NCBI RefSeq assembly: GCF_000003605.2
Contig: NW_003141314.1
Coordinates: forward strand, 469,992 to 480,477
Length of the DNA: 10,486 bases
Origin: Saccoglossus kowalevskii
Lineage: Eukaryota; Hemichordata; Enteropneusta; Harrimaniidae
Reading direction: 5' to 3'
Shown here: positions 1 through 8,616 of the stretch, in pieces
How positions within the stretch are numbered: the stretch's first letter is position 1
Layout: every line of letters begins with the position of its first letter
Notes under the pieces: generated by a model
What the model saw: only the letters and a program-made list of their open reading frames with translations
Databases searched by the model: none
What the model was told of the DNA's origin: nothing
Program-made: the position numbers and the translations under genes

Positions 1-27
1 TAAATAAATAAATAAATAAATAAATAA
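1..27. repeat. (TAAA)n microsatellite, cut by window edge
   Basis: Six perfect TAAA units plus a partial seventh run from the first base of the window. The array may therefore continue to the left. It is a simple tandem repeat of the kind common in AT-rich animal DNA. Confidence 0.97.
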
Positions 28-1141
28 GCGTTTACTTTTTATTTTTGTAATACACAGCTTGTTGTCAGCTGGAGAGAAAATTGTTGGTATTTCTGGTCAA
101 ATGCGTCGAAATACGACGGGACAAGACAAGGAGAAAACACAATTCTCACACTATCATCATTTTCGCATTTAAATCCGAAAAAGGGTTTCCACGTGATCTT
201 ACAACATGGGAGTGATCATCTTTACAGGCTCACACAGAAAAAATGAAAAACCAAAAAAACACACTAACCTTGTCTTTGAAGTATAAACAGAACAGGCGAA
301 TACAGACACGAATAATTGATAAAATCATAGGGACTAACAGAGAAGGTAACTTATCTTTTCAAAAAGTGAAAATGTCACGATGCTTTGAAAGCGATGTAGA
401 TTTAATTGATTAGCATATATGAATACAGCACTACATTCAATTGTTTTTGAAATACGTATTTAAATTTAATTTTAAACCTGCCATGTCCCTGCTGTTGCCT
501 GTCCGCTGAAACATTGATCTTTCGCAGGGGTTAATGAAGATCTGAAAAATTCAAAATGAGAACAATCTAGATATATTTACACATATGACTGTCAACTCTG
601 GTCCATTGTCACCGACATTTTCTCCATTTTCAGACCTGGAACCCATGGGGAAGTATAGGTTTTCAAAACAAGCCTCTAAACACGTACTTATTTTTGGGAA
701 ATTATAATACCCCATTTGAAGTGCAGAAACTTAAAATAATACATACCTTATATACATATTTAAATCATACTGTTTCCAAGTTGAGGTAATATGAATTCAT
801 GAGATTCCTTTTTTCACACTTTATTTATATACATGTATTTTAAAATATTCGACGCTAAACACGTTACACGCGTCAAATAACTAAATAATGTCTCTTTTAC
901 TCGTCTTTTGTACTATATTTTATTCAGATAACCCCGGGAATCTGTGTTGTTTAGATTCTTGCAGACTCTACCATCTTGTTCTACATTAGTCCAGTCTCGA
1001 ATATAGTATACCTCGTACTAGTTCTCTGGTGTTTCGTGCGGATAGTTGTAGAATGATGCAATATAATACAACGTTGAGAATGACCATAGGACTAACATAA
1101 ACAAAAATAGCGGAAGCTTGTCAAGCTACAATATTGTCTAG
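28..1141. other. AT-rich non-coding stretch, nothing recognised
   Basis: Stop codons are frequent in all frames and no ATG frame reaches 60 codons. A CACGTG E-box core lies at 190-195 and an ATACATGTAT palindrome at 829-838; both are short enough to occur by chance. I see no tRNA boxes, no terminal repeats and no long internal repeat. Confidence 0.6.
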
Positions 1142-1220
1142 CCAATCACAGTCCGTGATAGATGTATCTGAACACATTTCAAACTCATTACAGTTAGAAC
1201 AACAATGTGCACTATATAAA
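1142..1220 (+). promoter_or_regulatory. Possible CCAAT/TATA-like pair
   Basis: A CCAAT word at 1142-1146 is followed about 70 bases later by TATATAAA at 1213-1220, roughly the geometry of a simple eukaryotic core promoter. In AT-rich DNA a TATA-like word is common by chance. No convincing transcript follows: the nearest ATG, at 1231, lies upstream of where a TATA-directed start (about 30 bases beyond the TATA) would fall. The call is therefore weak. Confidence 0.12.
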
Positions 1221-1230
1221 ATATGTCACG

Positions 1231-1335
1231 ATGGCATGGATGGCAATATTGTCGAGCACATACCATATTTCACCATTGATGAAGTGGTTTAAAATGATTG
1301 TATATGTGAGCGTATTTCAAGGTCGTATTGCATGA
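1231..1335 (+). CDS. Very small open frame, 34 codons, unrecognised
   Basis: A short frame opens at an ATG in a favourable Kozak context (A at -3, G at +4) and ends at TGA. A second in-frame ATG is the fourth codon. The product would be hydrophobic, with Met, Ile, Val and Trp scattered throughout, and has no recognisable motif, signal peptide or family. A TATA-like word lies only 11 bases upstream, too close to drive a transcript that includes this ATG. Frames of this length are abundant by chance, so it is listed only because it is too short for usual ORF calling and has a good start context. It is most likely not a gene. Confidence 0.05.
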   Translation: MAWMAILSSTYHISPLMKWFKMIVYVSVFQGRIA

Positions 1336-2533
1336 TCTTATTTCAATTACTAAATATAGTTATTTTTGGACTCATCACTATATTTACGATTATGGGATAA
1401 TGCCTAGCATTATACATAACTACTACATTTGAAGTTTATTCAAACCGGGGCTGTTTCTCATTCCATGACAAATCACCAATATACATGGGTGGAACAAATT
1501 TGAAATGAAGTCTCACATATACGGGGCTTTAAAATAATTAATAGAATTGTTACTAATATTTCAAGAAATATTGTATAAAACCACTAATATAATCGTTACT
1601 TGTGCGAGTGCGTCCTAGCTGCTTAGAGCGTCTTATTCACTTACAAGAACGCCGATCGTTGAAGATACTTGTGCCCAGTTAATCGCCTGCATCTATCTAT
1701 GTATTTACGCTTATAAAGATACGTTACCAACACTGTTACTGACGTGTTCGATACTCCATAAAACATGTGAGCAATAAAGATGTGTTCACTACAACACGTT
1801 AACGTTTACATTTAGACTATTTCACAATAATAACGTTTCTACTGCTGGTGATGAATGTTTGCAATGCCTTCTCATTCATGAACATATCATCATATCGAAT
1901 TTGTAGAGCGATGATGCAAACGATTCACGTTGTATGTACTGTTAACGTGTATTACATATTTATCAGCATCATTTTATTAAATAAGGTTTTGTATTATTTG
2001 TTGATGAATGCCGCCCTCACTCATCAGTTGCATAGTAGCACATCAACATTATTAGTATCGTTTAGACTGGTTGTTCGAATGATTCGAAGCCATTGACTGA
2101 AATGAGCATAACAGGCAGTGACAATAAAGTGATCCAAGACTGTATAAAATAAGGGGTGTGGAAATGTGTGGTTGGATCAATAATACCAAACTATTAAGTA
2201 ATATCTGATTTCGAGTTTTCATTGGATTAAATGATTGCGTGTCCATTTATCCCTTTTTGCACCTACCCAAAACTCAACATGTTTCTGTATATATTTTATA
2301 TTGTCAGAACTATCCAGAAAAAAACACACCTTAGGATCAGAAAAATTATACGTAAGAATGAGTTTGGGGTTAGAAAGTGACTGGAATAGTGTTGATGTAA
2401 ATAAGAGGTCAATATTATATCACATCAGGTGATTACAATTATGGTTTTGTATGAACCATTTAAAATCCAGTTAAGATGATATTTAGCTGGAGCGTAGGTG
2501 TTTACTGAACACATAGATATTAAAACATATTGA
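1336..2533. other. AT-rich non-coding stretch
   Basis: Apart from the hairpin at 1555-1572, nothing is recognised. The frames here (for example 1848-2096 on the plus strand) are AT-rich in codon use, have no motif and fall within the chance length range. AATAAA words occur but do not follow any credible coding region. Confidence 0.6.
1555..1572. repeat. 8-bp inverted repeat with 2-nt centre
   Basis: AATATTTC at 1555-1562 is the exact reverse complement of GAAATATT at 1565-1572, separated by AA. The arms are AT-rich, so the structure is weak and could be coincidental. Confidence 0.6.
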
Positions 2534-2555
2534 AACAGCTGTGTTTTCAGCTGTT
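2534..2555. repeat. 8-bp perfect hairpin, 6-nt loop
   Basis: AACAGCTG at 2534-2541 pairs exactly with CAGCTGTT at 2548-2555 across the loop TGTTTT. Each arm contains the CAGCTG E-box core, so the structure is also two E-boxes 13 bases apart. No adjacent gene gives it a role. Confidence 0.75.
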
Positions 2556-3066
2556 GGATCTGGTAAGAATTTAGTCCATTGTATTATTTGTTGGTGATCA
2601 ATGATTCGTACATTTACATTTCATGGATTTTGTATTTCCAAATATGAATAAGAATATTTCAGACCACATCTCCGCAGAAATACGTATAATTATTTACCCG
2701 AATAAAAAATCAAGAAGTACATTACTTGCCCAGCTTTCAGGGACATGTAATATGAAGGTTATTACTGGTGATACAATGTTGAAAATAAACTTGAATATTA
2801 TTCTATTTATTAATTTTCTATTGGAGGATGGAACTAAACACTTTGTGACGTTTTAAACGAGAATCAGCTACACAAAGGAAAATCTCAAATATGACAGATA
2901 TATAAAACATTTAGTTGGTCTGAATAATAAAGGAATATTATAAAAAGTAGATGAACGTTCAACAAATAACACATAGATTTATATGTTCACAAAATCAAGA
3001 TCAAATTTAAAATTATCAGACAAAAATGAAATGTATTATGGGGAACAAACATAATTTCGATAATCC
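2556..3066. other. AT-rich non-coding stretch
   Basis: No supported gene. The stretch near 2879-2930 (AATCTCAAATAT, later GTTGGTCTGAA) faintly resembles 3240-3305 (AATCTCAAATAT, later GTTGTCTGAA). This could be an old duplication, but the match is too broken to call. Confidence 0.5.
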
Positions 3067-3085
3067 AAAAAAAAAAAAAAAAAAA
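3067..3085. repeat. A19 homopolymer tract
   Basis: Nineteen consecutive A residues, flanked by TCC on both sides. It could be the old poly(A) tail of a retroposed copy or a simple mononucleotide repeat. I see no recognisable retroposon body upstream and no clear target-site duplication. Confidence 0.95.
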
Positions 3086-3526
3086 TCCAAGATATTATGA
3101 AGTGAGCAAACGAGATCCATGTTCTCATATTTCAATTAGTGTTTATTAATGAAATACACTCACCATTGCATTACCGAATCACCATTGTTAGTTGAACTGA
3201 AACAATGTATCTTGCCAGGCAAATTTCCTAACAGTTTATAAATCTCAAATATTACATATTCATAAAGCAATAATATAACATGTTCATAATTGACCAGTTG
3301 TCTGAAAGATAGGTGAATGTACTAATACAAATTATAAACTTTATTTGGGACCAAATTGTAATAACATTTTTCTCGAGTAGCCGAAATTATATATGAAACA
3401 TTATGAAATTAATCTTGTTTATATTAGCGGGCTGCGAAAAGTTCTCTCAAGGCGAATCAGATTATGTCTGTATCCAGTTTCAGCATGTGTAAAATACTGC
3501 TGATTCCTGGCTTACGAACGGAGGTC
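3086..3526. other. Non-coding stretch with a short direct repeat
   Basis: TCACCATTG occurs twice, 19 bases apart, at 3160-3168 and 3179-3187. GAATCAG (3454-3460) and CTGATTC (3500-3506) form a 7-bp inverted repeat. Nothing gene-like is present. Confidence 0.55.
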
Positions 3527-3560
3527 AGTCCCCGTTTTGAACTGCGTTCGAACTGGGACT
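3527..3560. repeat. Compact 34-nt hairpin
   Basis: The outer arms AGTCCC (3527-3532) and GGGACT (3555-3560) pair exactly. Inside, TTTTGAAC (3535-3542) faces GTTCGAA (3546-3552), giving seven pairs including one T-G wobble, closed by the 3-nt loop TGC (3543-3545). A small asymmetric internal loop separates the two helices. Pairing stops abruptly at both ends. The patch is more GC-rich than its surroundings. The stem is too short for a typical animal microRNA precursor, so a transposon-derived palindrome is the more likely source. Confidence 0.75.
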
Positions 3561-3607
3561 AATATAGAATATGAATACAAGGTGAAGTATCAATAAATCG
3601 ACAGTAG

Positions 3608-3620
3608 ATATATATATATA
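3608..3620. repeat. (AT)n microsatellite, about six units
   Basis: A pure alternating AT run of 13 bases. It is a short simple repeat with no further meaning visible. Confidence 0.9.
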
Positions 3621-3681
3621 GATGCTTTCCAATCATGTATCATGTATAATATTCATTACGCTCGACTCTATAGGGTAAAAA

Positions 3682-3696
3682 AACAACAACAACAAC
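3682..3696. repeat. (AAC)5 microsatellite
   Basis: Five perfect AAC units preceded by a short A run. Confidence 0.95.
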
Positions 3697-4151
3697 ATTA
3701 ATACTGAATTTATACAATTCAGTGATTGGTTGAATAATACCACCTGACACAATAGCTCTTCGGGACGACATGAGCTTTGAATCCTACTGAAACAGTAAGC
3801 ATGCAATACTTATCTTGAAGTGATAATTGTATAATAAAATTGATTTAAAAGGTAATGTCTCGCCTGCTCATGTGGTAAACTTACATATTACATTCAGTTT
3901 TGTGTCGATGTTTGGGGCGTGGGCGTGTGCTGAAATGTGAATACTAAATATGGTATTCCACAATGTCAGAGTAGAAACACAACAATAGCACAATTCTTCA
4001 CATGTTTATGTGTAATTAGGTAGGGAGAGTGATCAAGTGCATAGATTCCAAAAATCAGAACGTGAAATACCAAAACGATTCGGCAATGAATATATTAATT
4101 ACCAGTACTTAATTTAGTGCCAGTATTTTTTAGACCTCTATATCTTTCACT
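3697..4151. other. Non-coding stretch, nothing recognised
   Basis: Stops are dense in all frames. No repeat, RNA gene or regulatory cluster could be supported. Confidence 0.6.
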
Positions 4152-4209
4152 CACTAATTCTTGTTAGTGGCAACGTTACGTTGATATATGTAAAATAATC
4201 TCAACGTAA
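4152..4209. repeat. Two adjacent stem-loops
   Basis: The first stem is CACTAA (4152-4157, within CTCACTAATTC) against TTAGTG (4164-4169), with a 6-nt loop. The second is TTACGTTGA (4176-4184) against TCAACGTAA (4201-4209), nine perfect pairs around a 16-nt AT-rich loop. They sit six bases apart. The longer stem is the better supported. No gene nearby explains either. Confidence 0.65.
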
Positions 4210-5144
4210 TTAAAAAAAGGAATAAAGACTCCAACTACGTATGCCCGAGTGCGTTTTGAACTTTCGGGTTCACGAGCGAAGCACCACAGAGGGAAATTAT
4301 TTCTTTGGCGTTGTTCTGAAAGTAATATTGAAAGCAAAGATATTTTTTCATGCATCTCTTTTTAACTCCAAATAACACAGAGTCGCAATGTTTTTTTCCT
4401 GTAAGGAATTTTGTGATTTCAGAATTTACCTCTATTGAGCTACTTCTAAACATGAAAAACCGTGCATTTCACCGCCGTGACGGCTTGCATAGCTAAAACA
4501 CGCACTTGAGCCATTAAGTATTCAGGCAATTGAAATACTGGCATAACATAATGTGCATTTTATTGATTATCTGTAACATAATGCTAACATACAGATCATT
4601 AAAATTGTCACAAACGAGATTCGTACGGGTAACTTACAGCTTCCCTGGGAAAGTCCAGTAACCCCACCAAATTCTCCTACACGTTTAAGCGACCGCAAAT
4701 AAATATTCGAACCGATAATTTCTATTGTATAGTCACAACAATGATGTAATATGAACTCAGACAACATCTTCAACACAGTACGCACTTAGACAAAAAATAG
4801 TTAGTGCATAATCAGGTGGCGCCAGAAGACGTGAGATTATTTTCATTAACATTAGATCATTTGATACAATTTCGAGAATGTGTTTTTTATTTCATAACTA
4901 AAAAGGTTATGGATCCGCATGAAGGAGGGTGCCATGAACACGGAGAGCAATTTATTATATTTTGGTGGAGAAGTAGTAACATCAAATTTGGGAATGCTTT
5001 TGTATTTTTAACTCTAAAAAGAAAAGTTGGATTCACATAACATTGTCCAGTCGTGTTGCCCATACGGACTAATCGATTACATGTTGATCTGGTTACCATG
5101 ATGCAAATTTTGGGAATGAATCTTGTGGATGGAGGTCATGATTT
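4210..5144. other. Non-coding stretch with minor repeats
   Basis: GCCGTGACGGC at 4474-4484 is an 11-nt near-palindrome. TAACATAATG occurs at 4544-4553 and again at 4574-4583, a period of 30. The minus-strand frames at 4235-4453 and 4567-4785 have no motif. The plus-strand frame from 4804 starts at GTG, not ATG. Words resembling AAATTTGGGAATG near 4985 and 5104 hint that the repeat at 5145-5316 may extend leftwards in a more decayed form. Confidence 0.5.
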
Positions 5145-5316
5145 TAGATTGTGGCCAAGATTCAGATATGGTTGCTATAGGAACAGCAATTTTGGATTTT
5201 TGTATTTACAAGTCAGCAAGTTATGTACAGATTTTCAAGAAATTTCAGAAGTGCTCGTTTTTGATACGATTAGACTTTGGTAGAAATTCAGATATGGTTG
5301 CCATGGAAACAGCAAT
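5145..5316 (+). repeat. Two copies of a 126-bp-period repeat
   Basis: The block at 5161-5190 matches 5287-5316 at 27 of 30 positions without gaps, sharing TTCAGATATGGTTGC and then AACAGCAAT. The similarity fades to about 10 of 16 positions to the left (5145-5160 against 5271-5286). The offset is exactly 126. The intervening sequence is not visibly duplicated, so these may be two conserved cores of a decayed tandem unit. The frames crossing this block start at TTG or GTG and are probably incidental. Confidence 0.8.
5297..5310. promoter_or_regulatory. X-box / RFX-like palindrome
   Basis: GTTGCCATGGAAAC closely matches the established X-box consensus bound by RFX-family factors, an imperfect palindrome of the form GTTRCCATGGYAAC. 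RFX factors control ciliary genes and, in vertebrates, MHC class II genes. The other copy of the repeat carries GTTGCTATAGGAAC at 5171-5184, with three differences that break the palindrome. A CCAAT word follows at 5319-5323. No gene follows, and the site lies in a repeat, so it may simply be repeat sequence that resembles an X-box. Confidence 0.35.
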
Positions 5317-5500
5317 AGCCAATCCATTGAATATTGTTAGAGACGTAGATTACAATGGGAACATCCAATGAAGTAATAGTGATGTGAGTGAATTCCGAAT
5401 TATGTGTGTATGTTTGTATGGTCAAGGAATCTAATCTGTAAATAATGTAAGGTGTAATTCACAATTTCTGTGGGGGGGGATGAGCTGCTTGGAGGAGGTC

Positions 5501-5517
5501 TGCACTCCTCGAGTGCA
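5501..5517. repeat. 7-bp hairpin with 3-nt loop
   Basis: TGCACTC (5501-5507) pairs exactly with GAGTGCA (5511-5517) around CTC. It lies 21 bases after the G8 run. It is a tight, moderately GC-rich hairpin with no T tract and no gene upstream, so it is not a transcription terminator. Confidence 0.75.
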
Positions 5518-5644
5518 TTCTAGTTTTATATGTGTATTCATTAGATACATGTATTCGGTAAAAGCAAAAGACGACAAGACACATTAGCTAGTTCTTATGT
5601 ACACATTGCAACGAATAGTTATGAGCAGTGTAATCTATCAAACA

Positions 5645-5703
5645 ACAGCATGGTGAGTTGCTGTGACATTTGAACATAGTTTTATAAAACACTGTTGTCA
5701 CAG
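5645..5703. repeat. Overlapping inverted repeats
   Basis: ACAGCA (5645-5650) pairs with TGCTGT (5659-5664). CTGTGAC (5661-5667) pairs with GTCACAG (5697-5703). The two stems share bases, so they would be alternative foldings. They may be chance products of a CAG/CTG-rich patch. Confidence 0.5.
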
Positions 5704-6950
5704 ACAGCAGCGATTATGGAACACTTGATACAAATTCACACTTGCTGGTGAATTGCTGCGGAACATTGATTACATTTTCTGTTTTACAAAGCTGCATCGT
5801 GGTAAAGGAGAGTATCCCGTCATACATTGAATGTGCAATATATTGAAATTTCTGTCTTAGGTTAGATTTTTCTAGTGCAGGCCACGTCCATTGAAACCAG
5901 TTTAAGGCATGATATTTTCCTAAATGTATTACCAATTTGAATCGATGGTAGCGATGGGAGAGGAGATGGGATCCAGGATATATTCATTAGAATATACACA
6001 ATATATATTTTATTAATTAACTTCAAACTAATCAAGTTTGTGTTCACTGACTGCAGGGAAAACATAATTATTGACAGAATGAAAGCAAGTTAGAAAGAAG
6101 AACTACTGATTTGTGTGTCCCTTGTTCTCAATGCATTTGCGTTAATGCGTGTTATGCTAAAAATGAACATTTTGGCCTAAACTGATGTTTTGATAAGAAC
6201 ATTAGTTCAACCAACGGTTAGATTGGTTATTTATTAGAGCAAAAAATAGTGACAACATAAAGAAGGGTGAGCTCCTGGACTTCACAGCCTGATGAAAATA
6301 TTACATGTATTTTGAAAACAACTTGGCCAATCCTAAGCCTTGGCGGGGGAATACTTTACGCATAGAACGACACGGCGGTCAGGTAACCTTTAACCTCTTC
6401 TTTAACACTGGATCGGTTTCTCAATTGAACTTTATGTGCCAAACAACAATAGTACTACTTGTACTTGCGTTCTTTTAAATTCATTTCAGCGAACGAATCA
6501 CTGTAATTTCAAGCGTTTCAAACAAATGTTATGGATCTATATTTTGCGTAAATAAGCTATTTGTTGAAGAAAACTTGCAAAGAATCATGAATAAAGGACG
6601 TTACCAAATGGTTTTATGGCCATGGAAGCATCTTTGGAATTGAATAAAGCAGAAGTATTTTCAAGGATAAGTGTTTTATAAATATTTATACATGTCGAAA
6701 AAAATTAATTCGCGACATTGTCAATAATAATTGTTATATTGTACAATGCAGAGAAAACAAGCTTGAATATTATTTATAACGTATGTAAAGTAATCAACAA
6801 TCACAGATGGTGGTGTCTTTACCATGACAACTTGCAATTTATATAATTATTAGGACTTGACCATTAGAACAGGTGGAATTTTGTTTCAACAAATATGCAT
6901 ACAAATTCAGAAAACGGGATGGTGCATCCGTTCGTATTCGTCCACCCGTC

Positions 6951-7583
6951 GACCAGTGTCTTGGACTTGTCTTAGCCGATCAAACCTCAAGTATATACAT
7001 CGTACACATTTCGGGCCATGTGTACTTTTCGCTTCGATTTAAGATGTGCCCAATGGCGATCGTTTTTATGCTTAAAATTCATCATTTCTGCCATTCTGGA
7101 ATCGGATCGTGAATGGGTAGATTTACAACCTTTGTTTTTCCTTTGGACCTACTGAAACCTTGGTGCACATAACTTTTTTTCGGATAAGCTTAACAATTGC
7201 GATATGGCAGCCACTTTGTTTTACCGAGTGCATTTCTGAAGCCAAATCTCTGACTATATATGCATAATGTCGCACATATGTACATTTTATTTTTATTTGA
7301 CAATCATATTAATGGTGGCCGATGGTTTCCATTCAAACTTGAAACATACATAATGAAACCTAGGTACACTCTTTTTTTCAGATCGAATTCAAAATAAATG
7401 ACTGGTGATTATTTTGTTATATTGAGTGCAGACCAGGGTTATATCTGTGACATGTATAGACCGATTATGTTCAAAATATAAATATACATCATATATAATG
7501 TCGCACATATACACATGTATTAATGATCAGATTCAAGATGATTGAATGGCGGCCATTTTAATGTTAAAAATAAAGCATTTCTG
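6951..7583 (+). repeat. Array of diverged 150-240 bp repeats, possible element remnant
   Basis: Several words recur in the same orientation. ATAATGTCGCACATAT is identical at 7264-7279 and 7495-7510. GAAACCT followed by GGT and CTTTTTTTC recurs at 7154-7181 and 7355-7379. A 38-base block matches without gaps at 29 of 38 positions between 7053-7090 and 7546-7583, and partial versions occur at 7204-7238 and about 7398-7430. GACCAG begins similar stretches at 6951 and 7431 that continue through a CCGAT word to TATACATC. Together these indicate at least four diverged, partly deleted copies with spacings of about 150 to 240 bases. The ATGGCGGCC and CATTTCTG words recur. A tandem satellite or internally repetitive transposable element is likely. 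The 89-codon ATG frame at 7546-7815 begins inside the last copy and is probably incidental. Confidence 0.8.
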
Positions 7584-8131
7584 TTCAAACATTCTCCTAG
7601 CAGACTTTGAATATTTCCAAAGTAAACACTATGTAAATAATAATATGTATTCAAATTACGAGGATGTACATTTCCAGCCAGACGCCTATGAATACGTATA
7701 CATATTTCTTGGAGTATATATCGAATTTAGAAAACACATACATTTTCTCACTGAAGGCAATATTTTTGTTCTGGAACCAATGTGTTCATACAATTTACCA
7801 GATTTCAAAACTTAAATTTACTATGTTTTCTATGCCACAATGATCACTAAAAGAACGTGCACGCCCATTTAACTAATAGAATAACATATGGGGAGCACAC
7901 CATGTTTTTCAACAAAAATATTTTGCGATTTTACGGAACACACTCTATGTGTTAAATTATGATTTTATGTGTCAAATTGTTCAAACACTTGGATTTACAG
8001 TGTATTTACAAATGTTACCAATGAGGTACACCACATCCACTCTGAATACTTTTTCACAGTTGGGTTGCTACGAATTTCAATTTCAAGGGAGATTTTCACC
8101 GTGGTACCCCTGACTGAAACCAACGAATGAT
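7584..8131. other. Non-coding stretch
   Basis: The repeat similarity stops near 7590. The first part is open in one frame (7546-7815), with an AT-rich, aromatic product that has no motif. The rest is dense in stops and shows no supported feature. Confidence 0.5.
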
Positions 8132-8168
8132 GTCGCCGAGCGACACACTCTTACCAATGTAGGAGTGT
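8132..8168. repeat. Two back-to-back hairpins
   Basis: GTCGC (8132-8136) pairs with GCGAC (8140-8144) around a 3-nt loop. Immediately afterwards ACACTC (8145-8150) pairs with GAGTGT (8163-8168) around a 12-nt loop. The two stems abut without a spacer and could stack coaxially. No homology to a known structured RNA is recognised. Confidence 0.6.
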
Positions 8169-8616
8169 TTATCATTTCAAATCGCAGTGAATCCACACTT
8201 AAGTTACGGGTCTTATCTATTTGTTTATTTCTAGGGTAGATACCATACAACTATCTCATTAGTTTTGAAAACAATTACAAATAAAAAGTGCATGGCGAAT
8301 CTTTACAAAAACTCTATTGTTGCCATTTTCTTTATAATTATATCAGTTTTCATCATTAGCTTTACTTTCGGGATCGTTAGGCCATTATCTTGGATTTGGG
8401 TTGAAGCTGGTGATTGCACATTGAAGTTCAAAAACACCTCACTCACAAACACTCACATAAATAAATACAAGTGAACTCAACCAGCACAGCTCAAGGTCGT
8501 GAATACGATGTTCATGAATGTACATAGTTTTACACTATTGATCGTTCGCTGTATTGTGTTGAGTATACCTGCACTGTCGTTATGAATATGAGGTTATTAC
8601 GAGGATACTGTAAAGT
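8169..8616. other. Non-coding stretch
   Basis: A frame at 8265-8474 would encode a strongly hydrophobic stretch, but it begins at TTG; its first ATG is at 8292. Hydrophobic products are typical of chance frames in T-rich DNA. Nothing else is recognised. Confidence 0.5.

Larger units (their letters stand above)
5317..6950. other. Non-coding stretch with small inverted repeats
   Basis: A G8 run lies at 5472-5479 and an ATACATGTAT palindrome at 5545-5554. TGGTGAGTTGCTG (5651-5663) resembles TGGTGAATTGCTG (5746-5758). A minus-strand frame from 5714 stays open for about 90 codons but has no ATG near its beginning. Nothing resembling an RNA gene or transposase is seen through 6950. Confidence 0.5.

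Noticed and set aside
3505-3560. tRNA or tRNA-derived SINE (TGGCTTACGAACGG resembling an A box, GTTCGAACTGG resembling a B box)
   Set aside because: The B-box match is imperfect, no cloverleaf can be drawn, and the region folds better as the simple hairpin at 3527-3560.
4700-4720. Minus-strand GGTTCGAAT resembling a tRNA B box
   Set aside because: No A box or acceptor stem lies at a suitable distance.
4804-5371. Chain of plus-strand frames (4804-5040, 5053-5283, 5123-5371) suggesting exons
   Set aside because: All three begin at GTG or TTG, they overlap in different frames, and the last two lie on the 126-bp repeat. No motif is recognised.
5501-5517. Rho-independent terminator
   Set aside because: No T tract follows, no gene precedes it, and the window is eukaryotic in character.
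5714-5986. Minus-strand frame open for about 90 codons
   Set aside because: The frame has no ATG near its upstream end (it would need a TTG start), no recognised domain, and a length within chance expectation. It was a close call because its composition is fairly balanced.
7546-7815. 89-codon ATG frame
   Set aside because: It begins inside the last copy of the repeat array, has a T at -3, AT-driven Tyr/Phe/Asn-rich composition and no motif, and its length is within chance expectation.
8265-8474. Small membrane-protein-like frame
   Set aside because: It starts at TTG rather than ATG. Its hydrophobic run is what T-rich DNA yields by chance.
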